Source: Catenaria anguillulae PL171 (lineage: Eukaryota; Blastocladiomycota; Blastocladiomycetes; Blastocladiales; Catenariaceae). Taken from it: DNA of 64,000 nt. Shown here piece by piece: positions 54,009-64,000 of this stretch. Within the stretch, counting starts at the first letter, position 1; the number at the start of each line of letters is the position of its first letter. The notes under the pieces are model-generated. The model was not told the origin of the DNA. It did no database searches and was given only the letters and a program-made list of their open reading frames with translations. The position numbers were made by a program, and so were the translations under genes. The stretch is taken from positions 354,545 through 418,544 of the forward strand of contig MCFL01000021.1 of assembly GCA_002102555.1 (NCBI GenBank), written 5' to 3'.

Positions 54009-56059
54009 TGTTCTTTAGCCACGGCGCCAAGTGGCGACCATATTCATCCTCGGCGTTTCCTCCGTCACCGCGCTCATTCGACTGCATCCAACCCGACCCA
54101 TACAGCAACCAGCTACCAGAGCCAGAAGATGCTACTCAACAGACTCGAGCGATGCCCCACAAGTCGACCTGGCCTCGATCCCAACCTCCCACATCCGCAA
54201 CTTCTCCATCATTGCCCACATGACCACGGCAAGTCGACGCTGGCCGACCGCCTGCTCGAACTGACTCGCACCATCCGGCACGACCGGCTGCGCCCAAACA
54301 AGCAGGTCCTCGACAAGCTGCAAGTGGAGCGCGACCGCGGCATCACCGTGAAAGCGCAAACCGTGTCCATGGTGCACCGCCGCAACGGCCAAACCTACTT
54401 GCTCAATCTGATTGATACTCCTGGCCATGTCGACTTTTCGTACGAGGTGTCTCGGTCGCTGGCCGCGTGCCAGGGCGCACTGCTGCTCGTGGACGCTGCC
54501 CAAGGGATCCAAGCACAGACCGTGGCCAATTTTTACCTCGCCTTTGGACTCGACCTGGCCATTGTCCCCGTGCTCAACAAGGTGGATTTGCCTGCGGCCG
54601 ATCCAGAGCGGGTCAAGGAACAAATCGCGACGGCGTTTGAGCTGCCCGTCGATAACATGCTGCAAATCAGCGGCAAGACGGGACTCAATTGCGAGCAGGT
54701 TCTGGACGCAGTAATTGACACATTCCGCCGCCGCCGGCAGGTGACCCCAAAGTGCCCTTGCGTGCACTGCTTTTTGATTCTTGGTACGACACCTACGTCG
54801 GTGTCATTACCTTGTTTTCCGTGCTGGACGGCGTGCTAAAACGCGGCGACAAGGTCGTGTCGTGCCATTCAGGCAAGCGGTACGAGGTGGTTGACGTGGG
54901 CATCATGCACCCGGACCAACGGTCCACGGGCGCACTGTACCCAGGTCAGGTCGGGTACGCCGTGCTGGGCATGAAGTCGACTTCGGAGGCGCATGTGGGC
55001 GACACATTTCATTTGATGCACCATCGCGTCGAGGCGCTACCTGGGTTTCAACCAGCTAAACCATGGTGTTTGCGGGCGTGTTTCCCGTGTCTGCCGACGA
55101 GTTTCCAAAGCTGGACGATGCCGTGAGCAAGCTTGTTATCAACGATGCCAGTGTGTCGGTGATGAAGGAGACAAGTGCAAGTCTTGGGCAAGGGTTTCGG
55201 TTGGGCTTTTTGGGCACATTGCACATGGATGTGTTTCGGCAACGGCTCGAGAGCGAGTACCAGGCAAATGTCATTTGCACGGCGCCCACGGTCCCGTTCA
55301 AGGTCACGTATCAGGGCGGGCGAGAGTTGGTGGTGAGAAATCCGGTTGAGTTTCCTGAGGGTGCAGAGTATGCCTTGGTCAAGAAAGTGGAAGAGCCCAT
55401 GATTGCGGCGACCATTATCACGCCGGATGAGTATTTGGGCAAGATTCTCGAGTTGTGTGGTGTACGCCCGTCACTCTCTCGCTTTGCTCCCTTGCTCCCT
55501 TGCTCCTTGCTCCTTGCTCACTATGATGTTTGCATGTATAGGAACGGCGTGGAGAGCAGCGTGAAGTCACGTATATTGACTCGCGACGTGTCATGCTCAA
55601 GTACACGCTTCCCATGACCGAAGTCGTGTCTGATTTCTATGACCAACTGAAATCGCGGTCGTCTGGGTTTGCCTCGTTTGACTATGAAGAGTGCGGGTAC
55701 GAGCCCGCGGATTTGGTCAAGCTCAACATCAACCTCAACGGAAAACCCGTCGACGCACTGGCATCGATTCGGCACCGATCGGCCGTGGAGCAAGTGGCGC
55801 GCGAGACGGTGGCCAAGCTCAAGGGCGTCCTTGAGCGGCAATTGTACGAGATTGTGATTCAAGGGTGTGTGGGTGGAAAAGTGTTGGCGAGGGAGACGTT
55901 GGCGGCCATGCGCAAGAATGTCACGGCAAAGTGCTATGGCGGCGATGCGACGAGGAAGATGAAGCTTTGGCCAAGCAAAAGGAAGGCAAGAAGCGAATGA
56001 AGATGGTTGGGAATGTGGAGATTTCACAAGAGGCGTTTTTGACGATGATGAAGAAGTAG
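54009..56059 (+). CDS. GUF1: GUF1/LepA-type mitochondrial translation GTPase, frame broken
   Basis: Mitochondrial homologue of bacterial EF4/LepA, which back-translocates ribosomes. A Ser/Arg-rich presequence ([17 protein letters not shown]) precedes [10 protein letters not shown], then [14 protein letters not shown] (P-loop; one base is missing between the two), [16 protein letters not shown] (G2), [12 protein letters not shown] (G3), [14 protein letters not shown] (G4), and [15 protein letters not shown]. The late exon has [21 protein letters not shown] across a proven-looking intron (55462-55541), then the EF4-specific C-terminus ([20 protein letters not shown]). Further single-base slips lie near 54226, 54727, 55063 and 55970. 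The start is uncertain: ATG 54009 is out of frame with the presequence. Confidence 0.85.
55462..55541 (+). other. Intron in GUF1
   Basis: GTACGC donor and TATAG acceptor, 80 nt, phase 0; joins LCG to ERRGEQ. Confidence 0.75.
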
Positions 56060-56385
56060 CCATGCGCATTCCTAGAAATCAAGTTACGTATACTTAAAAT
56101 ACATGTACTTTGACTCTTTGCAAGGTGTTCCACGGATGGGTGGAGGAGGCGGCGGGTCGGACTCGAGCCGGAAGTGGATCAGAGTCGACGGAAACGGATC
56201 GGAGGGACTTCCGTGACGTGATGCACTGTTTCTGACTCTGTCGTGGCCATCGAGTTGAGTGGTGTCGTGCCGCCACCTTCTCCTCTTTGTCGCCAAGCGG
56301 CCGAAAATCAATGCATTGCAATCCTGAAGAAACCATTCTCTGTGTCTGCGTTTGCAATTTCCATTGATTCATATCATTCAGCAAC
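56060..56385. other. Intergenic spacer GUF1-FZO1, no gene seen
   Basis: Putative FZO1 promoter. No element was recognised. Confidence 0.45.
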
Positions 56386-59184
56386 ATGTCGTTCTACTCG
56401 ACTTCGTCAACGCCGCCGATGCCGAGGTCCCAGCCTTCTCGCCGCTCGCCGGCCCCTCGGCTGCCCAGGAGCAGTACCAGGCCAACCAGCTGCGCCTCGT
56501 CGGCTTCATCCACCAGACCCGTCACCTGCTCTCGCAAGTCGATCGCCTCGCCCACCCCGATAAGCCCGTTCGCTCTCGTTACCCGACCGCCACCTCAGCC
56601 ACAGCCTCTCACCTGAAGGAGCCCGCCATCCCTGAAAACGACAACGACGCCAACGACGACTCTCCGAGGACGTGGAAGACTGCCGCTCCGAGTTTGGCAC
56701 CGCCGCCACCCGCCGCCGCGCAGGCACGGGCACGGGCTCGCCTCGCCCCAACGGTTCGCGCCACACCCGGTCATCGTCGTCATCGTCGTCCGCTTCGTCT
56801 TCGCCTGTCCCGCCGCCACTGCCCCTGGCCTCTTCAAGGTCCTCACGCTTGACGTTCCGACATCGCCACGCACGGGCACCATTCTGTTGCCGTCGGATGC
56901 CCTTTCGGGCATGCTGCGCACCAAGCTGGCCGACCTGAAAACCCACCTTGGCACGCTCGAGTCGCGCGTGCAAGACCGCACCTCGCGCATTCTCGTGACT
57001 GGTGATCTCAACGCCGGCAAGTCCACGTTTGTCAATGCCCTGCTCCGCCGGTCCGTTGTGCCGACCGACCAGCAACCCCTGACCAATGTGTTTACCGAGG
57101 TGGTGGACGCAAAGCACAACCGCAAACACCCTGGCCGCGAAGAAGTACACGCCGTGGTGGATCCGAGCGATCCCCACGGTACCGTGGACGTGCTGCCCAT
57201 TGAGGCGCTCGAAAGACTGGTGGCCGAGCCCGAGCCTTATGGCATGATCAAGGTCTTTGTCCGTGAAGAGGCCGAGCATCCCGCAGCACAAGGCCCCGGA
57301 TCGCCAACGATTCGCGCGTCCGAGTCGTCCTTGTCGCTTGCGGCCGCTGCCGTGGCTGCTCACAACCAGCAAGAACAAGAGCAACAGCAACAGCAACGCG
57401 CACCTCCTCGACGACGATGTCAACTCATCTGTGCTTGTTGGCTCGGCCGACGTGGACGTGCGCCTCATTGACTCGCCCGGACTCAACCGTGACGTTTGGA
57501 AGACCATGTCCATCTTTTCGCAGCAGGCCGAAATTGACGTGATTGTGTTTGTTGTGTCTGCCGAAAACCACTTTACGCTGTCGAGCCGCGAGTTTCTCGC
57601 CAAGGCTGGCCAAGAAAAGGCCTACATCTTTGTGGTGGTCAACAAGTTTGACTCGATTCGCGACAAGGATCGGTGTGCCAAGGTGATCTTGCAACAAATC
57701 GAGCAGCTTTCGCCTCACACGCACGCCCTCCAAGACAAGCTCGTGCACTTTGTGTCGGCCGAGGCCATGCTGCTCGAGGCCAGCCAGCTCGGCAGGTACT
57801 CGCGCGGCGAGCTCGACGTGCTCCAGTTTTTACACGTGGAGCGCGCACTCAAGGAGTTTACGCTGGAAAAGCGTGCCGTGTCCAAGCTGCATCCCGCCAA
57901 GCGGTTCCTCGAGTCGCTGCTGGTGGACGTCGAAGTGCTTGTCGAGTACAATGTGCGCAAGGCTCAGGAACAAGTTGCGGGGATTCGCGGAGAGCTGGCA
58001 CAGTTGCGTCCGCTCGAGCAGGAGCTCGATGCGCATCGTGCGCAGACCCTGCGTGCTCTGGAAAAGGAGCTGGGTGTCGCGGCAAACAAGGCCAGCGACG
58101 CCGTCCAGACCCAATTGGCCGCGGGCAAGTTGGCTGCCGGTTGACCAAGCGCGCGTTGGGCGTCGAGTGGCGCGGCGTCAGGCACGCGCTCGCATACGTG
58201 CGCGACGTGCATGCGGCGCTTGTGGCTGCCCTGGCCGAGGACGTGAATGTTGCCCAGGACGTGGCCGAGGCGGCCATGCGTGAGGCGTGGCAAAACATGG
58301 ACAAGATGCACCAAGGGTGGGTGGGCAAGGTTGCGGCCGCGGCCGCGTTGGATGCCGAGCCCAGTGTGCCGTTGGCCCCGTTGCAGGTTACAGGCACTTC
58401 GCTCATCAAGCTGTATCCGATCACGTCGGGCATTGGTGCCCAGCAAGGTGGCCTTGTGTTGACGCCGCGGTCGCTCTTGTTTCCGCACATGCCTTCGGCG
58501 CCCGCACTGCACGTGCCTGTGCTGCTTTCGCGCCAGGCGCTGGCCAATCCACAGCAAGCCCTCTTGGATACGTGGATGCACTTGACATCGCGCATCGGGT
58601 CCTTGTCGTGGTCGGACGTGACGCCGCTGGCCATTGTCGACAAGCTCGGCGGAACCGCCACGGCATCGTCCTTGGCGCTGACGGGCTGCTCGTTCCTCAC
58701 ATCGTCGGTGCTCGCGACACGTTCGGTTGGCGGCGATATCATGACGCTCGGCATGCGTGTCGGACTCAAGCGTGTTGCCATCATTACGCTCGTCGGCGTG
58801 GCAACGGTCGGATCTCTGTCGGCATACCACTGGCTCGTGACGTTGCCTTCGCACTTGCCCGAGAGCATGGCGCGCGCCGCGCTTGAGCAAGTGCATGCGG
58901 CTCAGTACCCGCAAACGCTCGCTGCGCACTTGAGCACGACGGCGCGTGTGGCGTTGACGCGGACCGTGGCTGAGGCACAGACAAAGATGGACCATGGGTT
59001 GGCCAAGGTCAAGAGTCAGCAGGAAAAGTTGGCGCACAAAGTCGAGTTGGTCGAGGCGGCCGTGGAAGAGATGGAGGCTGTCAAGCAAAGGGCAGAGTTG
59101 GTCCGGGTGCAGGTGGCGGCCGTGGCTGTCGAGGACAGGATTGTGGGCAAGTTGGCGCCGCACATGCCGCGTGTGCGTGCGTAA
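56386..59184 (+). CDS. FZO1: Mitofusin/Fzo1-type dynamin-like GTPase, frame broken
   Basis: Outer-membrane GTPase that fuses mitochondria. Segments in order: an N-terminal helix (QEQYQANQLRLVGFIHQTRH), a Ser-rich linker, TILLPSDALSGM, the G1 P-loop TGDLNAGKSTFVNAL (near 57000), G2 QQPLTNVFTEVV, G3 RLIDSPGLNRDVW, and G4 FVVVNKFDSI. Heptad repeats HR1 follow, then LKRVAIITLVGVATVGSL as the membrane region, and a C-terminal coiled coil (MDHGLAKVKSQQEKLAHKVE, HR2) to the stop at 59182. Single-base frame slips occur near 56420, 56655, 56828, 57402 and 58141. The ATG at 56386 is used, with a slip soon after. A Gln repeat lies near 57375-57400. Reading frames are otherwise clean between slips. Confidence 0.87.
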
Positions 59185-59592
59185 AGCACCTTAAGCTGCG
59201 AGTTCCGATCTGTCATTTTTTTTTGTATTCTTGTCTGTTTGTACCATTCTTTGATGACTCGCCCAACTTTTCGTTCGTTCTGTCCACAATTCCTGCCCTA
59301 TCTTTTCTTGCTCCCTTTTCCCCTCTTCCTCCTCCGACCTGACGCACGTATCCGTCAGTCTTTCCTTGTCCCAGGTAGCCGGCCGACCTGCCCGTGCTTT
59401 CCCAAGCTCCGCCTCCACATTTCTTGTATCATTCCTATGTATCCTCTGCTTGTTTGCCCTTGTTATGTTCGCTTCAGTTTTCTGTGCCATTTCTAATGCC
59501 CCTTTTGGCCCAGCGCTCTCCCCAATCGTCTTATTGGTGGTGGCCGCGGCATCTCTTGTTCCCTGCTCATCATGCTTTCAACTCGACTCGAC
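59185..59592. other. Intergenic spacer, no gene seen
   Basis: C/T-rich plus strand, for example 59280-59340. No coding frame is supported. Confidence 0.5.
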
Positions 59593-61237
59593 TCAGTTGT
59601 AGTAGTTTGCAAGTTGGTGCGGTGGATCCAGATCCGGAAGAATGCATGGCCCGCGCGGTTGGAATGGGACACAGCCTTGGCTTCTTTCAAGTGTTGGCTC
59701 TTGCAATTGACTGGAGGGCAAGCAACTTGGAGCCTCAGGGCAGGGGTACTCAAGCTTCTTGTCCCCTCCACTTGCCTCAAGAACCTTTGTGAGTGCCGAA
59801 TCCAACCATATCAAGTATGCAATCACAAACCGCATCAGTCCACCTTCGGTCAACACAGAAATCTCGGAATCTTTACACAAACCAATCCCTGGCTTGAGCA
59901 AGCTCATTTTACCGGCCAATGACATTGACAGCACCATGAGTCGAAATGCCTCATGATCTGGAGCCTTGTATTTGTGCACACGCTTGTACACCGCAGACAA
60001 GAAAACCTGGACAAGTACGCCATGCGAGGAATCGTGATGCGAGCAAACCTGCGCGATTCAATGCATGTGTGGTCCAATCTGTGCCAATGTCAGATGTATA
60101 AGCAACGTCCACAGTACCAGCAATTTGGGCAATGTCAGGGTAAATACCTTGCCACGAGCTTGGGTGCCACTAGTACTCGAACGCGGACTCGACAAAGGCC
60201 AAGGTAATGTGGGAAAATGGTGGGTAGACTTGTGGAGAGTATATACCGAGCTTGGCCTGGGTGGATCCACATCCGCTTGACTGCGCGCATGTTGCGGCGT
60301 CAATCACACATTGAAAGTAGGCTTGGTCTTGCACTTGATCAACGTGGAGGTGGTCCTCCATCAAAGAGTGCATGTTGCGCAATGCTGCCTTCAAGTGCTT
60401 GAACTTGGTCATGTCGTCCAGGTACTTGACATGGATGGGGACCACGATGTATCCACGAGGAGCTGTTGTAGGTCAGCCACCTGGGCCGAATCGAGCGATT
60501 TGAAGACAAGTTGAAGGGCATTGTACACAGGGGTGATGTGGAGCTTGGACTTGTCGTTTTCGCGAAGGACAGTGTCAATAAGGGGAAGGTTTTGGAATGC
60601 CGCTGTGAATACGAGGGCTTTAGCATCTGCGGTTTGCGGTTGAGTGCGGGTTCGCTTTTGCCAGTCGTGCGGGTGGGGAGCAGACCGCTTGAGCGAGGGT
60701 GGAGAGTTGTGGGATTGAGCCACAGTTAGGACATCGCCTCCCGATGTCGCTGGCGACTGGTCATATGAAAGTGCAGGCTCGGATGTCAAGGACGAAGCGA
60801 CGGTCGACTGACCTGTGCATAAATCGCCAGCGTTTGGTCAGTGTCACGGTCGGTCGCTGCCTTGAAATTGAACAACCGCAACCAGGGGAGCAATCCGAGC
60901 TTAAAGTTTGTCAACGGTGAGGTCCAGATCCATGCTGCGAATCGCTTCCTCGACTTCCTCTGGATAATCGTCAAACAGAGCTGTCTCGACCACATGCGCA
61001 GTGATTGGGTCACAGTCGCAGGCTCGAATAAATATGCTCGTCTTCGTGGTCCATTCGACGAAAGAGCTCTGATTCGTTCAGTGGCAGATCACCCAACATG
61101 CTCGCGTTCTCGTCATGCGGCAATCGATACTCGGCCAGTTTTGGGATGTGGCATGCGAGGTCGAAATGTGCAGCAAGCAGTTGGAGAGGGTCGTCGATGA
61201 TGATCGAGGTGGCAGGCATGGATGAGGATGCCGTCAT
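59593..61237 (-). CDS. Unknown protein, frame broken
   Basis: An ATG at 61237 opens MTASSSMPATSIIIDDPLQL, followed by blocks in changing frames. These are ACDCDPITAHVVETALFDDY and PEEVEEAIRSMDLDLTVDK (about 61040-60910), NFKLGLLPWLRLFNFKAA (60910-60810), a possible intron after IYAQ near 60810, a Ser/Pro linker, KALVFTAAFQNLPLIDTVL and SAQVADLQQLL (60640-60455), VKYLDDMTKFKHLKAALRNM (60440-60170), and FRLMVLSMSLAGKMSLLKPG near 59930. A stop at 59593 ends the last block. The composition is that of an alpha-helical soluble protein. No family is recognised, and the number of true introns versus sequence slips cannot be settled. Confidence 0.4.
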
Positions 61238-62039
61238 GATGATGAGGAGGATATGGACGGGTGGATTGGGTGCTGGTCGATAAGGGCGGGCCGAGATTGC
61301 TTGGGTCATACGCCGCGAGAGTCGAGACGTTTGGCGAGGCAGGTTTGGTCTGAGTCGGTTGGCGAATGATGGGGAGGAGGCGAGGAGGCGAGGAGGGCGG
61401 GTGCGTAATCAGGTGCAAGACATTGCCATTTCCATCGTCATTTGATAAATACAATGACATTTTAGAGAGACCACTGACCAGGCCGCGCAAGTCGTGTGTG
61501 TTGGGTGAGGCAGCCCCGGCGCTGGTCGTGTCTTGCGAAAGCCCGAGAACAACCATGGCCAACGAAACGATCTTGCTCACTCCGCAGAAATTCTTTGGAA
61601 GCTGTCTCTGATTCCAACTGTTTTCGGTCAGGCGCCAGGTTCTCGACGCGTTTTCCAACAACGTTGGAAGCGGCCACCATCGACCAATGCATGACAGACA
61701 GCAGCGGATAAACCATTGATTCTAGACGGCCGCCCTGCCCTTTTCGCAAACGGCATTCCTCATAGTCGGCCCTGGCCAGTCGACTCCGCCTTACCTCGCC
61801 CACCCCATCCTCTGAGTACCCCTGGTCAGGGCAATGGACACATCTGCCACACGCGCAGATCGCGGACTGAGTGACGGCTGGATCGTGATTCCTGGAGCGT
61901 GAACAACCGAAACTTCACTTGCTCAAACCTTGGTCAGCAGCACAGCAGAGTTCCGGTAAATGTACTGGCTATTGACTTGAACCAAATCGACTACACTGAA
62001 ATTTCCATGAGAACTGCATGCAATTAGCGACTTGACATC
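61238..62039. other. Intergenic spacer, no supported gene
   Basis: Divergent promoter between the unknown gene and the white-collar-like gene. Short frames do not look coding. Confidence 0.45.
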
Positions 62040-64000
62040 ATGGACTCTGCGTACGACCCGGCCCTGCTCTTGGCGCAGAATGCCGACATGGACATTGAGC
62101 CCTGGGACCTCGAGTTTCTCGCCTCGCCGCCCCCTCCCCTGGAACCAGTGCCCCAGGCATCCAAGGCCAAGGCCAAGGCCAACACGGAAACGCAAGTGCG
62201 ACGAGCCGCACTGCCAACGCCAGCATCAATCCCAATGGCAACCCGCTCTTCCAACAGCACCAGCAACAACAGCAGCTTTCGCCCACATCGCCGCTCGACC
62301 CGTCTTCGGCCCTTAGCATGGGCCAAGTCGGCATGGGCATGGGCCTCGGAATGCCCGGTATGACTCCCCTGGGACCCATGAATGGTGCTGGCATTGGGCG
62401 GCCGTTGGTGGCCTCACCCAGCAATGTACATGCGAGGCCTTGGCGGCCCTCACCAACAACACCCCAATCAAGACGAGCCGCCGCTGCTGCGCGGCTGCTG
62501 CTGCTGCCGCGGCGGCCGCATCCGACCCATCTGCATTTGACGGCATGCTAGGCCCAAGCCCAAACTCGTCCGCAATATGGGCCGCCGCGGCCGGCGGAGC
62601 TGATCCGCGCATGCAACAACAGCAACAGCAAGACATGGCCATGGCTGCTGCTGCCGCTGCGGGCTTTCTCCCACAACAGTCGTCTTCGCGCGCACCACCA
62701 CCGGCTATCCCACATTCGCTTCCGCCCGTGGCCAACCTGCCGCCCTCATCCGCTTCGCGCACACGCGCGCCTCTATCGGGGGGTGGAGCCCTCGCACACC
62801 AGCGCGCATTGTCGCCACCGGCGGTACCTCCCGGTGCCCCCAACCCGCGCCAACCGTCCCGGGGCTTTACTCTGCCACTGGGTTTGACATCATGGGCGTG
62901 CTGGCCAAAGTCGCCACACGCGCCAACCCACAAGTGTCGATCGGGCCGGTCGACATGTCTGCTTCATTTGTCGTGTCGGACGCACGCAAGCCCGACCAGC
63001 CCATCTTGTACGTTTCAGAAACCTTTGAGAGGCTGACCGGGTATTCGTCTGCCGACTGCGTGGCCGCAACTGCCGGTTTTTGCAATCGCCCGACGGGCTC
63101 GTCAACGAAGGGTCGCACCGCAGGTATACGGACAATGCAACCGTAGCGCAGCTCAAGACCGAGCTCATGGCCAAGCGCGAGTGTCAGTTCACCCTCATCA
63201 ATTACCGAAGGGTGGCGAGCCATTTATCAATCTCATTACCATCATCCCAATCTCGTGGAGCGCGACGACGAGTGTCGTATTTGTTGGGTTTCAAGTGGAT
63301 CTCGTCGAGCAGCCCAATGCCATCATGCAGCGCATGCGCGATGGGACCTATGTGGTCAACTACCAAGTGGCCGAGGCGCCCGTGGCCGTGCCCAGGATGG
63401 TGGGTGTCGGCGCCGCCAACGACGACCGTGGCACGGGTCTGATTCCGTTTGCCCCGGCGCATCTTCAGCAGCAAAATCGCCGAGGCATTGCGGCGCCCCT
63501 CTCATCATCCTCATCAGCGGCGGCGGCCGGGTTTGCTGGCATGGGCGACATGGACGTGACCATGGATGATCTCGGAATGGATCCTGCGGGCTCGTTCCCA
63601 AGCCAATCTGGCCCGCCCGCGTACCCGCTTGCCGCGCGGTCGGCCGCGGCTCTCGGCTCGGACCTTGTGTCGCCAGGCGGTGGTCCGTCATCGACCTCGT
63701 CGGCGGCCGCCACCAACGCCGCCAACAACGCGGCCGCCACGGGAGGCCCAACGGGCGGTGGCGTCGAGGGCCAATCTACGACGCTGACGGGCCATTTCGC
63801 CATGGACGTGACGGATCTGTGGGGTGTGCGCGACCGACCGAAGCCGCAAACTTGTTTTACCGGGCGCTCGTCGACCAGGTCGATTTCATTCACGTGCTGT
63901 CGCTGCGTGGCGTGCTCTTGTACGTGTCGCAGACTGCCAGCGCGTTCTCGAGTACTCCGAGCCGAGCTCGTGGGCCGGTCCTTGTCCGAGTTTTGCCATC
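62040..64000 (+). CDS. wc-1: White-collar-1-like LOV/PAS blue-light photoreceptor (5' part, frame broken)
   Basis: A nuclear flavin-binding photoreceptor and transcription factor; the window ends inside the gene, so the GATA-type zinc finger expected downstream is not seen. From an ATG at 62040: an acidic start, a Gln/Ala/Met-rich disordered region (poly-Gln, poly-Ala), then the LOV domain. It reads PILYVSETFERLTGYSSADC, NCRFLQSPDGLVNEGSHRRY and LITIIPISW and VGFQVDLVEQPNAIM, typical of WC-1. The photo-adduct Cys is the TGC at 63071-63073 in NCRFLQ. A Ser/Ala-rich linker leads to a second PAS (LFYRALVDQVDFIHVLSLRG). Single-base slips lie near 62220, 62432, 62890, 63064, 63212 and 63835, so the frame changes several times. 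Confidence 0.83.

Noticed and set aside
57673-59184. 503-codon frame read as a separate gene downstream of FZO1 GTPase
   Set aside because: Its second half continues the Fzo1 heptad and membrane regions after a one-base slip near 58141; it is the same gene.

Overview
The window looks like nuclear DNA of a fungus. Genes lie on both strands in about equal number and are packed tightly. Many carry short introns (about 60-85 nt, GT...AG, often with GTACGT-like donors), and long Ser/Pro/Gln/Ala-rich tails are common. The gene set is fungal: NuA4 Eaf1, Mediator Med10, Rei1, Rrb1, Fzo1 and a white-collar LOV photoreceptor. A Na,K-ATPase-type (IIC-like) P-ATPase and an RPEL-repeat protein would suit an early-diverging zoosporic lineage such as Blastocladiomycota. 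That placement is inference from gene content, not from a search.

Left part (1-20.5 kb): the C-terminally truncated Eaf1/Vid21 gene (-), a 1.8 kb spacer with a composite CACGTG/TGACGTCA palindrome, an RPEL protein, a membrane sensor that resembles a hybrid-type histidine kinase but lacks the catalytic motifs, an unknown coiled-coil protein, a MITE-like inverted-repeat element, a CorA/Mnr2-type Mg2+ transporter, a decayed unknown locus, a secreted 5'-nucleotidase and the ribosome-maturation factor Rei1.

Middle (21-41 kb): CCT4 and MED10 (divergent), mitochondrial tyrosyl-tRNA synthetase and a rhomboid-like protein (divergent), three tandem minus-strand paralogues of an apparently undescribed small protein family, a UBE3A-like HECT ligase with an unusual AZUL domain, a many-pass membrane protein of unknown function, and the U2 snRNP factor SF3B2.

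Right part (41-64 kb): a CCHC gag-like relic with a second partial copy 2.5 kb away, the P-type ATPase, a small tail-anchored protein, then RRB1, GUF1, FZO1, an unknown gene and the 5' part of a white-collar-1-like gene. From about 52 kb to the end, nearly every conserved gene is interrupted by single-base frame changes. Genes in the first 50 kb mostly read cleanly once introns are removed. The simplest reading is poorer sequence quality at this end; clustered decay is the alternative.

No tRNA, rRNA or CRISPR was recognised. Genes look like ordinary independent eukaryotic units; several pairs share short divergent promoters. All splice sites and starts were read by eye.
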